A DNA stretch of 64,000 nt from Ilyomonas sp963790435. Lineage in GTDB: Bacteria; Bacteroidota; Bacteroidia; Chitinophagales; Chitinophagaceae. Under the pieces are notes generated by a model, which saw only the letters and a program-made list of their open reading frames with translations, did no database searches and was not told where the DNA came from. The DNA is taken from assembly GCA_963790435.1 (NCBI GenBank), contig CAWBOI010000003.1, positions 186,001 to 250,000 on the forward strand, given 5' to 3'. Made by a program: the position numbers and the translations under genes. Numbering within the stretch: the stretch's first letter is position 1; every line of letters begins with the position of its first letter. Shown piece by piece: positions 55,512 through 64,000 of the stretch.

Positions 55512-55615
55512 AAGCCCGAAGGGCTTAAACATCAATAACACCGGATTGCATCCGGTGAAAGGATGCAATCCGCTGAATAGAAAGCAATTGTAGCAGCCAC
55601 AACCCTGAAAGGGTT
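55512..55615. repeat. Cluster of hairpins left of the transposase
   Basis: AAGCCC-GAA-GGGCTT (55512-55526), CACCGGAT-TGC-ATCCGGTG (55539-55557), GGATTGCATCC with its inverse GGATGCAATCC (55542-55571) and AACCCT-GAA-AGGGTT (55601-55615). The 2-3-nt loops and the phrase-like order resemble REP elements. Confidence 0.85.
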
Positions 55616-55644
55616 CAACGTAAAAAATGATATAAAACCAAACG

Positions 55645-56091
55645 GTGAGTACTTACACGCAAATACTCTATCAGATTGTTTTCAGCACCAAACATCGTGA
55701 ACGTTCATTGGATACTGCCAACAGAAAAGAGTTGTTCAAATACATTTGGGGTATTTTGAAAAACAAAAACTGTCATTTGTATCAAATGGGTGGTGTTGCC
55801 GATCATTTGCACATTGTCACACATCTTCATCCTTCCGTTGCATTGGCTCATTTGGTAAAAGACATTAAGTTGGCGAGCACATTTCACATCAAAGAATACA
55901 ATTTGTTTCCCGATTTTAGCGGGTGGCAAGATGGGTACGGTGCGTTTACTTATTCGATTGATGCAAAGGAAAATTTAATCCACTATGTAAAAAATCAGGA
56001 GAAGCATCATCAGGTAAAAACTTTTGTAGAAGAGTACAAAGAGCTGTTACAAGAACATAACATTGAGTTTGACGAAAAATATTTATTGTAA
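55645..56091 (+). CDS. Y1 (IS200-like/REP-associated) tyrosine transposase
   Basis: 148 aa from a GTG start. HUH motif H54-L-H56 (VADHLHIVTH), catalytic Tyr probably Y114 (LIHYVKNQEKHHQ), and the family phrases YQIVFSTKHRER and WQDGYGAFTYS. It is compact, has no TnpB partner, and is flanked on both sides by short hairpins, as for REP-associated transposases (RAYTs), which nick and join single strands at hairpins. It sits between eno and a DivIC-like gene. A plain IS200-type element cannot be excluded. Confidence 0.9.
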   Translation: MSTYTQILYQIVFSTKHRERSLDTANRKELFKYIWGILKNKNCHLYQMGGVADHLHIVTHLHPSVALAHLVKDIKLASTFHIKEYNLFPDFSGWQDGYGAFTYSIDAKENLIHYVKNQEKHHQVKTFVEEYKELLQEHNIEFDEKYLL

Positions 56092-56101
56092 TTTTATGTT
56101 C

Positions 56102-56187
56102 AACCACTTCGTGGTTTATGTTAGCTGCACTTGTTTCAATAACCCTGCATGAAGTGCAGGGTTATTGAAATTCAATCCCTCGGGATT
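56102..56187. repeat. Cluster of hairpins right of the transposase
   Basis: AACCAC-TTC-GTGGTT (56102-56116), CAATAACCCTGCA with TGCAGGGTTATTG (56137-56167, 5-nt loop) and AATCCC-TC-GGGATT (56174-56187). They mirror the left cluster, but the sequences differ. Confidence 0.85.
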
Positions 56188-56258
56188 ATAAGAAACTGAT
56201 GAACTTGACATAAAAATTGCTATAAAAACAAACGCCCGATATACCAAAAGCATTATTT

Positions 56259-56546
56259 ATGAATAGCGCAAAGCGAACCATTCGAATCATTACCAATAAA
56301 TATGTAATTGCGTTGGCAGTGTTTGCTTCCCTTTTGCTTTTTTTCGATGATAACAATTTATTTGTTCAGTTAGACAGAAAGCACCAGTTAAATGAGTTGC
56401 TGCGCAAGAAAAAATACTATGAAGACAAGATAACCACCACCAATGGGCAATTGAGCAATTTAGAAAGCAACCCCGCAGCGGTAGAAAAATTTGTCCGGGA
56501 AAACTATTTAATGAAGCGCGACAACGAAGATATGTTTCATTGTTGA
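56259..56546 (+). CDS. DivIC/FtsB-like septum formation initiator
   Basis: 95 aa. A short cytoplasmic N-terminus, one transmembrane helix (VIALAVFASLLLFF), then a coiled coil (residues 39-72) and the end FVRENYLMKRDNEDMF, typical of the family. It is thought to link division proteins at the septum. The eno-ftsB order is also found in other phyla. The expected end (F-I-V-E) is present one frame over: if one T at 56535-56537 is removed, the protein would end at 56571. The present stop gives MFHC instead. Confidence 0.88.
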   Translation: MNSAKRTIRIITNKYVIALAVFASLLLFFDDNNLFVQLDRKHQLNELLRKKKYYEDKITTTNGQLSNLESNPAAVEKFVRENYLMKRDNEDMFHC

Positions 56547-56643
56547 ACCGCTTGCAATCTGCTTCCGATAAAAAATAAGTATTGTTTTACAATAACCGTT
56601 TACAATCATCCGTTTATTTACTGTTCTTTTAAACATTTCTGCT

Positions 56644-56877
56644 ATGCCAAATTTTACAACGGAGGATTTATTGGCTTATATGTACAACGAACTGGAATCT
56701 AAACAATCAACCCAATTACAGCAACACTTGCAAACAGATTGGGCTTTGCAGCAAAAATTGGAAGTGCTTACCGAAGCGCAACAAAAGCTGAATGAAACAC
56801 CACTTTGCTCGCCACGAACCGCTACTATTGATAACATTCTTCGTTATGCAGAATTGCATTCGCATGTATCCAATTAA
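56644..56877 (+). CDS. Small cytoplasmic protein, possibly anti-sigma-like
   Basis: 77 aa, helical and Q/E-rich: DLLAYMYNELESKQSTQLQQHL resembles the start of anti-sigma or zinc-finger-like regulators, but no cysteine/histidine cluster is seen (only one Cys). Similar small proteins occur behind division genes in Bacteroidota, to my memory. Function unknown. Confidence 0.68.
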   Translation: MPNFTTEDLLAYMYNELESKQSTQLQQHLQTDWALQQKLEVLTEAQQKLNETPLCSPRTATIDNILRYAELHSHVSN

Positions 56878-56889
56878 GGACGATAACGT

Positions 56890-58179
56890 TTATTTTTTAT
56901 ACGGCGATTCATTAATCCAGTGAAAGCCTCTTTTCAGTAATTCATAATCGTTTATATTTTGTTTTTGCAACAAAATATAAACTGAATCTTTTTTGATTGT
57001 TCCGCTCAGGGCAAGATGAACAGAGTCCGATTTCGCATAAGATAAGCGGGCTCTATAAGTTGAATCACTGCTATCAGTTAACTGGATGTTCTTTGTTATT
57101 GTATCTATAACAAGGGTGCAAACTTTCATGCTATCATTCATCATTTTCAGGGTTGCTTGCCTGCTATAAACAATGTTCAGGCTTCTCCATTGCGATGTAT
57201 CGGTGATGATCTGTTGCAATGTATCCTTGTTCTTTACAAACGTTTCAACATTATAAATTCCAAACAAAGGCGTTTTTGCAAACGCGCCATCGCCATTAAA
57301 ATAATACTTTCCTTTGGTGATGCCAATCAACGAATACACAATTGCAAGGGTCAGCACAAATTTCATTGCATAAAAAGCCGTGTTTGTTTTTGCCCTTTTA
57401 AAATGGGGTTGAATAGTGGCTGCCGCTACACTTTTGTTTTGAATAAAAAATTGGTACAACCGTTTTGCATCGGGTGCAACGATAAAAAATGCAATAAACA
57501 ACAGATGAGTTGAGTACAACTTTACAGGCACATCATAACAAAAATTCAGTATCACTACATTGCTTAAAATAGCAATTCCCAACAAAGCACCAAGCGTAGT
57601 AGTTTTTCTAAACAAAACCAGACTACCTGATATGACTTCTCCTATGCCTGTGAATAGATTATACGCTTTGGAATAACCCATAAAATTCCATAGCAACCCC
57701 CTTGGCGAAGATTGTCCGTATGTTTCATTCAGACTATAGAAAGGAAAAGGGAATTGCGATTTTACTACTTTTTGTAAACCATAAAATATCATGGTTATAG
57801 CAAAAAAGTAAGGGATGTACATCGTTAGCCAATACAAAAACAGGTTGTTATTTTTTCTTTTTAGGCTGGTAATATTCCAAACAATAGTCATAACCAGTGC
57901 GATTATAACCGACAAAAACAATTGTACATATCTGTAAGTACTGTCTCCGCTACCAGTATCGGCGGGAGTCAAAGGAAGAGAAAGATGAAAAACATAGCGC
58001 CCGGTCCACGCAACAAAAAATCCAAAAACTTCATCGTACCAATGGCCTGCAACTTTAATGAAAGGAAGATATTTTATTGGAAAAGGAAAGATAAAAACAA
58101 AGAAGTAAAATATAAAAAAAGAAAGCAGCCAGTCATTTAGAAAATTTTGCTTTTTTGATTGTACTGAGCCGACTTGCAT
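56890..58179 (-). CDS. Polytopic membrane protein (DoxX-like)
   Basis: 429 aa from the ATG at 58177-58179; an ATG at 58197 adds 6 residues. Six or more hydrophobic helices fill the first ~290 residues (WLLSFFIFYFFVFIFPFP, LFLSVIIALVMTIVWNI, and others), and a soluble C-terminal part follows. GIGEVISGSLVLFRKTTTLGALL resembles DoxX/HvcA-type segments. No catalytic motif is seen. The name is tentative. Confidence 0.7.
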   Translation of the reverse strand: MQVGSVQSKKQNFLNDWLLSFFIFYFFVFIFPFPIKYLPFIKVAGHWYDEVFGFFVAWTGRYVFHLSLPLTPADTGSGDSTYRYVQLFLSVIIALVMTIVWNITSLKRKNNNLFLYWLTMYIPYFFAITMIFYGLQKVVKSQFPFPFYSLNETYGQSSPRGLLWNFMGYSKAYNLFTGIGEVISGSLVLFRKTTTLGALLGIAILSNVVILNFCYDVPVKLYSTHLLFIAFFIVAPDAKRLYQFFIQNKSVAAATIQPHFKRAKTNTAFYAMKFVLTLAIVYSLIGITKGKYYFNGDGAFAKTPLFGIYNVETFVKNKDTLQQIITDTSQWRSLNIVYSRQATLKMMNDSMKVCTLVIDTITKNIQLTDSSDSTYRARLSYAKSDSVHLALSGTIKKDSVYILLQKQNINDYELLKRGFHWINESPYKK

Positions 58180-58278
58180 ACAGGCGAAATTATACAACTA
58201 TGAATATCTGTTCATTTCTTACAGCCTAAAATGATGTTACCAGTTATCTTCTGTGTTTTTTATTATTACAGAAAAAAG

Positions 58279-58322
58279 AAAGCAGTAAAACATTCAATAA
58301 TTTATGAACGCTTTACTGCTTT
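58279..58322 (-). terminator. Terminator downstream of the PID-CTERM gene
   Basis: On the minus strand AAAGCAGTAAA/TTTACTGCTTT arms (11 bp) enclose a 22-nt loop, and TTCTTTTTTC follows. Confidence 0.7.
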
Positions 58323-58340
58323 TATAATGATTGTTACTAA

Positions 58341-58568
58341 TTAATCGTTAGGTGCGTTGGTTACTTCTTCTTTGTTTTTACGGGCATTGCGCCATTGCTT
58401 TGCACCGTAAGCCACACCTGCTGCAACCAGTAATGAAACGCCACCGTCAATGGGAGCATCAGGATCAGTACCTATATCTTGTGCAGATGCACTAACTGTA
58501 AACATGAGACAAACTCCTGTTACCAACATTAACTTTCCAGCACGAAGCATGAAATTACGGTTACCCAT
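58341..58568 (-). CDS. PID-CTERM sorting-domain small protein
   Basis: 75 aa from the ATG at 58566-58568; the frame also allows an ATG at 58592 (83 aa). A signal peptide (MLVTGVCLMFTVSASAQ) is followed by a short DIGTDPD segment and the sorting motif PIDGGVSLLVAAGVAYGAKQ, then a basic end (WRNARKNK). The motif, helix and basic tail are the signature of PID-CTERM proteins, which I know from Bacteroidota. The cognate sorting enzyme is not in the window. It lies 71 bp behind the giant T9SS gene on the same strand. Confidence 0.85.
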   Translation of the reverse strand: MGNRNFMLRAGKLMLVTGVCLMFTVSASAQDIGTDPDAPIDGGVSLLVAAGVAYGAKQWRNARKNKEEVTNAPND

Positions 58569-58662
58569 TTTGGTTTGTTTTTCTTTTCTCATAGCTGCAA
58601 AGTAAAATAAAAAAATATTGTTTACAAATATAAACGGAATTTTATTTCAAATATTACGTGTA

Positions 58663-61600
58663 TTAATTTTCTACAATGATATGGTCTTTAAAGATGATAG
58701 TACCATTCTGGTCGGTAAGGCGCAGTTCGTAGGTACCTCCTGCCAGTGATGATGACAGCGGTACGCTTTCCGTTTTTGCCTCTGCTCCCACGACTACCGT
58801 AATCTTCTTTTCTACCACGCTCTGCCCGCCCTGGCTGTACACGCTTACAAGGTAATCCCCTGCCTTTACATGGCTGAACACCAGCGTTGTCTTTCCTAAA
58901 CTGCGGCTTACTGGGTTCGGGTACAGCGTAATCAGCGTTCTTCTACTGCCGTATTCTCCTATTGTTACCTTTACAACAACAGAGTAGGTTACCCTTCCAT
59001 CCACTCCTTCCACACGGATGCGGTAGAGGTTGTCGCCCGTGTGCGGTGATGCATCGAACAGGGCATAGCTTGTTAGTACCGCCCCTGTGGCGGCTCCGCT
59101 GTTCCTTGCTTTCTGTACAGCCAGGGTACTGAAGGTTGTTCCTCCGTCCATTGACCGCTCTACCACATAGTCTTTCGTGCTGACTTCGTTCTGCACCGTC
59201 CAACTTACTTTTACCCTGTTGTTCTGTTCTACTGCTTTCACCTGTGTGAGGGTCAGCGGCAGTATTGTAGCATCACTTTGGAACACAAGGCGGAAGCGGT
59301 GGAGGTCATAAGAGGCTGCATCGCCTGTTACGGTGAAGGGCAGGGTGGTTACTGTTCCCATAAGGCTTACTTCTGTCTTTGTCTTCAGGTAGCTGTCTTC
59401 CAAATAAGCGTGCAAGCCTGCGGCGGCTGCCTGTGCATAGTTGTCTCCTTTTACCTGCAGCTCATAAACGCGGGCAGTTACATTCCACAGCTTCAGCTGT
59501 ACCGTATCTGTTTGTTGTACTGGTGGACGGGCTTCCACAATCAAATCAGCAGCGCCGCTTTCGATGCCTAAGTTCTCGTTGAAGTTCGTTTGCTTCGGCG
59601 CATCATCGCCGTCTATCTGTGCAGAATACAAAGCGTCAAAGCGCTCCATGATGCCGTCAGCAAGCGTTGCCGTGCTGTCGCTACCCACTAAGTTCAGGTT
59701 CACATACAGCTTCTGCTCCGTTGAAGGGCTTAACCGGTACGGATTGATGCCAACAGACGCAGAAGAAGTCTTTACCGCTTCTCCTATACTAAGTGTGCCG
59801 TCAGTACCCGGAACAGCTGGCTGCACCAGAAAGCCTTCGCCACTCATGATGTATTGCGCATTGGAAGAAGATGTGCCGGTTCCACCTCTAAAAGCGTTGG
59901 GGATAACACTATAGTCGTTAGCCCCGTTTCTGATAATCAGCGTGTACGATCCGTATACCCCGTTCTTGCTGTTCCAGGTCAGGAACTGTTTGCTGATATG
60001 GCTCGCATTGTAAATCACTTCAAAGTTGATAGGGGAAGCATACGGATTACCTACCAGTGTATATGCATGAGTACCCGGTATGGTAATCGTGTTCTGTATT
60101 CCCTGGTTGAGAGAGCCGGTGGTGCGCAGGGTGGTAGTGCCGGCTGCCGTTGAGGTATTGGCAGTGCGGTCGCCCCGTACAAAAACCATCCACGCCGGCT
60201 GTGAGCGGATGAGTATGTTAGTGCCTGCAGTGGCATTTGTGCTCAGCACATCCCAGCTACCGCTTATGGTTCCTGGGGTGTACTGCCTGATAGAACTATG
60301 GTGAGCAGAAGCAGGGATATAATCAAACGCGGATGACATCACGCCAGGCGTGCCTTCGCCCGTGATAATGGTGCCCAAACCAGCAGTGGGTTCTGTTGCG
60401 CCGCCCGTCCATGTTTTGCCTTCCTGCCAGCTTTGCTGAATCGTGGCATCAGTAATGGGTGAAGTAATGAGACGCCAGGCTCTGCCCGTTCTGCCTGCAC
60501 TGCCGTTGGTAGTAGTAAGCGGTATGTATCTTTCTACTGTTACATTAGTTGCATTTTGAATTGCAGTCGCCATTTGCCCGATGGCACCAGTGCCGGTGGC
60601 ATCGCTTTTTACTGTTACGTTTCTGCCACCGAAATCAACTGTACCTGCTGATGAAAAGGTTATGTTGGGGTTGATTTCCATTGTGCCACCGCCTGCAAAA
60701 GTAAAACTTTTGCTTTCTCCAACCTGGAAGCTCTGATCCAATATCATAGGATGCTGAATCGCAATAGAAGTATAGTTTGTATTGGTAGCCGACGGTGCAG
60801 ATGGCGCAGGAATATATGTGTTATCGCCGCGGTTAATCAGCCAGTTATTGGGGTCAGAGAAATTGCCGCTTGTTGTCTTCGTTACATAATCAGGATTATA
60901 TACCCTTACCGTTTGGGTAGCCATGTTCTGACAGTGCAGAGAATTATTATCGGTAACAGTATAGGTAATACCGAGTACACCCGCCGATACACCTGTTACC
61001 TTGCCCGTATTATCAACCGTAGCCTGTGAAACGTTGTTACCCGACCAAACGCCGCCTGTTGTAGGATTGCTTAACTGCAATGTACTATTTGTCTGCACGT
61101 ATGCTCCTCCCTCCGGCACTATGATTGAAGAAACAACAGGAAGCGGTTGTGCATTAACTGTTGCTTTGCTATTAATGTTAGTTGCACAAGTACCGCTACC
61201 CGCACTTACAGCTTTTAAATTATAAGTATTGGTACCTGTCTGAAGATTATTGGTTGTAATAGTGCCAGTTCCATCTGCAGAGATAGATGCTGTATAGTTG
61301 CCGTCACCATTCATTTGATAGCCAACAGAAGTGTTTGGTGTGCCGGTAAGGGCAAGCGATACGTTCTGGTTAACACAGGTGGCAAAAGGGGAAGAAGTAG
61401 TGAATGATGCCTTTGACAGCGGTGTTATCGTAATGACACTCGTGCCAGTGGCAGTACAGCCGGTAGAAGCATCAGTAGCGGTAACCGTATAAGTAGTGGT
61501 GGTGGAAGGCGTTGCTACAACTGTAGTTCCGGTAGCAGCAGAAAGCTCTGCATCAGGTGCCCAACTATAAGTATCTGCGCCTGATGCTGTTAATGTAACA

Positions 61601-64000
61601 GGTGTTCCAAAACACACGGTGGTGACTGCAGGATCGATAGCTACAGGAGGTTTGTACACCAAAATAGCACCTTCGGGGTCTGGGGTAGAGGGTATGAAAG
61701 TAGTGGGTGTACTGCCGGACGTTACTGTAATGCTATTGAACTGTGCATCCAAGGATCCTGTAGCAGTTGTTTTTAAATTATAAACCAACCAAAAGTAGTT
61801 ATTGCCTGTTGAAAGCGTTACCGTTGAAATGGGTATAACCGTATTATCACCAGGGTTTAAAACCGTTGCATTATTCACCGGGTTACCGGCTCCGAATGTA
61901 TTGTTGTTTCCTGTATAATATACCTGGTAGGAAGCAACCGTATTGGATAAGGAAGTGGTGCCATTGGAATTGATGATTAAATTGGTTAAGGTAAGCGGCA
62001 AAGCAGTATTGGTAACAACCACCTGCATACTGATGATTCGAACATTTTGCACTCCTGCGCAAGCCCTGGCAGAAGTTTGCGTAGCCAGGCTGTTTCTGTA
62101 AGTCATAAGGGGTACAGGTTTACCATCAAATTCATCGGCTCCTATATCCGGTGCAGTACCACCACCGTTTATTGACACTGTTGGTCCCGGTCGCACCTGC
62201 GCATCTATGTCTGAATTTATATTTGTAACTGAAACAGGCGTACCCGATGATTCCAGTTCTGTAAAAGTACCGTTCGGTATATGCAAATCAGTAGCTGAAG
62301 CAAAGGGAGGGTTTTCATTCCTTGAACTTGCATCGCCGCCCGCAACTGATTTCCAATTGGCTAATGTAAATAGGTCGGTGTTGTAATAGCCAACAAAATT
62401 ATTGGTTCCGCTTGCCACATACAAGTTATTATAGTCTGAAACAAGGGTTCCGGAGTAATAATAAAACGCATATCGCTTTGAGGTTGACAGGTTAGATGTG
62501 CTCAGGTTTGAAAACACATTGTTTTTCACCACCGATGTTCCCGATGCCGTATAAAAAGAGGCACAGGTTGCATTGGTATTGCTTACAGCAATGTTTACAG
62601 AGTTATGATAAACGTTTACAATTCCCTTAGTGCTGCCTACATTGGCGGCAATGCCTTGTAAAACCGGCGTTGCTGTTGTAGTAGAACCGTTAATGGAATG
62701 GGTAAGCGAATAAACAAAGTTATTATAAATGGTTGCTGTTTCGTTTGTATTCACATCGGCCCTAATGCCTGTTACTGTTGCAGGTAAGGAGGTAGCTGTG
62801 CTGGTGGTAGTAATGTCATGAACTTTATTGTTATAAGCAAAGGAGCCGCCGCTCGAATTTTCAAGAAAAATACCAATGGCTTTTGAATCGCTACCCGTGG
62901 TATGCACATTGCTTACCTCATTGTTATAAATTTTTATATTATTTTGATTCTTGGCTCTGATACCAACACCGTATGCACCTGTTCCTGAACCACCTATGTC
63001 TTTTGCAGTTTTAGAATCGCCTATACTATTAAAGGCTGTAGAGGACAGAATATTTCCTACCTCACAACCGATATCGTAATTGGACGACGAGTATCCCTGT
63101 AAATAGATTCCGCCGTATACATTTTTGATAGTGAGATTATAATACTTATTGTAATTGTTTGCATCCGTGCTCACATGGGTTGGGTCGTACTTAGCATATT
63201 GATAAATACCAAAGCTTTTTGTATTCGCCCTGTTTAGAGTAATGCTTGTGTTTTTAATGGTGTTGTTTTGTGCACCGTCTGTTTTGGAAGCGCTCACAAT
63301 ATAGTATCCATATTCCACTGCGCTTCCCGAAGCTTCAGTAATATCAATTCCATTAAATGTCAGGTAATCACCGCCCCATACTGTTATGCCTGCGTCTATG
63401 GTGCTTGCGCCGCCGGTTGGTTTGATAACCGGGTTATTTCCGGCTCCCGATTTTATAAATTGAATCGCAGTAGCGGTTGTACCAGTTGCAAAAACAGAGG
63501 GCGCATCTTCCGCAAAAGTTTGACCGGATGTTACAGTAAAAGTAACTGAAGAGGAAACACCTTTAATATTCAAATCGGTAATGGCGTCCCGAAAATTATT
63601 ATAGTTGACACCGGATGTGGCTACTGTATTGTTAATAGTGTAAATACCCGATAAAGCGGTAGCCGATAAAATAGCAACTCTGTCTATCAGCCAGCCATAA
63701 TAATTATTCGCCGCATCGGTTGTATAAACAAACCGGATTTTAAAATTAGGGCTGTTTTTAAAAAGAGATAAATCTACAATTTCCTGCTTCCAGAATGCGC
63801 CGCCCGTTCCGGTGCCAGGCGTTGAAGTAACATCCTTGAATTGAGCTTCCCAATCGGTATAACTTGATGCATCAAAACCAACAACACCGTTTTTCAAAGT
63901 GCCCTGACCTTTATAAGCACTTGTTGGAAATGGCGTCCAGGCGCCTCCATTGTTTGAATATTGCACCATACCAAAATCGGATACCGGTTCGGTAGCACAA
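58663..64000 (-). CDS. Giant T9SS-secreted beta-helix protein (5' end outside window)
   Basis: At least 1,778 residues; the frame remains open to the window edge, so the N-terminus lies outside. Order: a beta-sandwich part (WLIDRVAIL), a parallel beta-helix region with repeated NNT-I, NNV and NNEV turns, a BNR-associated N-domain-like part (SARACAGVQNVRIISMQVVV), two Ig-like domains with CFG/TCVN, a BIG2-like domain, a long unknown part with SPINFEVIYN and a C-terminal T9SS type A sorting domain (LYPNPVSR... end HIIVEN). It is expected to be secreted and anchored on the cell surface. Function may be adhesion or polymer binding. Confidence 0.88.
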   Translation of the reverse strand, partial: CATEPVSDFGMVQYSNNGGAWTPFPTSAYKGQGTLKNGVVGFDASSYTDWEAQFKDVTSTPGTGTGGAFWKQEIVDLSLFKNSPNFKIRFVYTTDAANNYYGWLIDRVAILSATALSGIYTINNTVATSGVNYNNFRDAITDLNIKGVSSSVTFTVTSGQTFAEDAPSVFATGTTATAIQFIKSGAGNNPVIKPTGGASTIDAGITVWGGDYLTFNGIDITEASGSAVEYGYYIVSASKTDGAQNNTIKNTSITLNRANTKSFGIYQYAKYDPTHVSTDANNYNKYYNLTIKNVYGGIYLQGYSSSNYDIGCEVGNILSSTAFNSIGDSKTAKDIGGSGTGAYGVGIRAKNQNNIKIYNNEVSNVHTTGSDSKAIGIFLENSSGGSFAYNNKVHDITTTSTATSLPATVTGIRADVNTNETATIYNNFVYSLTHSINGSTTTATPVLQGIAANVGSTKGIVNVYHNSVNIAVSNTNATCASFYTASGTSVVKNNVFSNLSTSNLSTSKRYAFYYYSGTLVSDYNNLYVASGTNNFVGYYNTDLFTLANWKSVAGGDASSRNENPPFASATDLHIPNGTFTELESSGTPVSVTNINSDIDAQVRPGPTVSINGGGTAPDIGADEFDGKPVPLMTYRNSLATQTSARACAGVQNVRIISMQVVVTNTALPLTLTNLIINSNGTTSLSNTVASYQVYYTGNNNTFGAGNPVNNATVLNPGDNTVIPISTVTLSTGNNYFWLVYNLKTTATGSLDAQFNSITVTSGSTPTTFIPSTPDPEGAILVYKPPVAIDPAVTTVCFGTPVTLTASGADTYSWAPDAELSAATGTTVVATPSTTTTYTVTATDASTGCTATGTSVITITPLSKASFTTSSPFATCVNQNVSLALTGTPNTSVGYQMNGDGNYTASISADGTGTITTNNLQTGTNTYNLKAVSAGSGTCATNINSKATVNAQPLPVVSSIIVPEGGAYVQTNSTLQLSNPTTGGVWSGNNVSQATVDNTGKVTGVSAGVLGITYTVTDNNSLHCQNMATQTVRVYNPDYVTKTTSGNFSDPNNWLINRGDNTYIPAPSAPSATNTNYTSIAIQHPMILDQSFQVGESKSFTFAGGGTMEINPNITFSSAGTVDFGGRNVTVKSDATGTGAIGQMATAIQNATNVTVERYIPLTTTNGSAGRTGRAWRLITSPITDATIQQSWQEGKTWTGGATEPTAGLGTIITGEGTPGVMSSAFDYIPASAHHSSIRQYTPGTISGSWDVLSTNATAGTNILIRSQPAWMVFVRGDRTANTSTAAGTTTLRTTGSLNQGIQNTITIPGTHAYTLVGNPYASPINFEVIYNASHISKQFLTWNSKNGVYGSYTLIIRNGANDYSVIPNAFRGGTGTSSSNAQYIMSGEGFLVQPAVPGTDGTLSIGEAVKTSSASVGINPYRLSPSTEQKLYVNLNLVGSDSTATLADGIMERFDALYSAQIDGDDAPKQTNFNENLGIESGAADLIVEARPPVQQTDTVQLKLWNVTARVYELQVKGDNYAQAAAAGLHAYLEDSYLKTKTEVSLMGTVTTLPFTVTGDAASYDLHRFRLVFQSDATILPLTLTQVKAVEQNNRVKVSWTVQNEVSTKDYVVERSMDGGTTFSTLAVQKARNSGAATGAVLTSYALFDASPHTGDNLYRIRVEGVDGRVTYSVVVKVTIGEYGSRRTLITLYPNPVSRSLGKTTLVFSHVKAGDYLVSVYSQGGQSVVEKKITVVVGAEAKTESVPLSSSLAGGTYELRLTDQNGTIIFKDHIIVEN

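Overview
The window looks like a chromosomal segment of a Bacteroidota bacterium, most likely of the Chitinophagaceae or a close relative. The evidence is a SusC/SusD pair, a type IX secretion (T9SS) C-terminal sorting domain, a PID-CTERM protein, A-rich leaders with TAnnTTTG-type -7 boxes, low GC, and two steps of the futalosine menaquinone route (MqnB, MqnD). No rRNA, tRNA, CRISPR array, prophage or plasmid functions were seen. Both edges cut large secreted-protein genes.

Layout. 1-1.3 kb: 3'-truncated surface protein of ~123-residue pre-peptidase C-terminal (PPC) repeats. 1.5-8.7 kb: NarL-type regulator and beta-propeller sensor kinase, divergent from an outer-membrane barrel receptor and a peroxiredoxin-like lipid-free secreted protein. 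8.9-11.9 kb: M13 peptidase, then a gene-poor stretch with two small membrane-protein ORFs (55 and 25 aa). 11.9-38 kb: mostly housekeeping genes: acetyltransferase, Omp85-like barrel, hemW, ppa, TPR proteins, folB, serine hydrolase, trxB, cysK, zinc-ribbon/Nif3 pair, aminodeoxychorismate lyase-like, mqnD, mqnB, fabD; then a putative 3-keto-glycoside module (Gfo/Idh/MocA dehydrogenase, cytochrome c, DUF1080), aldo/keto reductase with AraC regulator, serine hydrolase, rseP and dxr. 38.3-44.5 kb: glutamate synthase gltB-gltD. 44.9-51.4 kb: a secreted unknown and a SusC-SusD-DUF1735 operon. 51.5-56.9 kb: folD, queE, NlpE-like lipoprotein, an enolase gene broken by two frameshifts, a REP-associated-type transposase among hairpins, a DivIC/FtsB-like gene and a small protein. 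56.9-64 kb: polytopic membrane protein, PID-CTERM protein, and the C-terminal 1,770+ residues of a giant T9SS protein.

The most striking layer is non-coding. Gaps between genes carry degenerate arrays with an exact 7-bp period (CTTGNNN, ATGTNYG, ACTCAYY, NYGAGCY types) and several families of imperfect inverted repeats. Many touch the 3' end of a gene so closely that the repeat supplies the stop codon (response regulator, cysK, a TPR gene, the Nif3-like gene, another TPR gene, mqnB). An 11-mer, GCAAAAMCAAA, occurs 28 times by my reading, in genes and between them. Three apparent 1-bp insertions cluster in eno and the divIC-like gene on either side of the transposase; sequence error is as likely as real decay.
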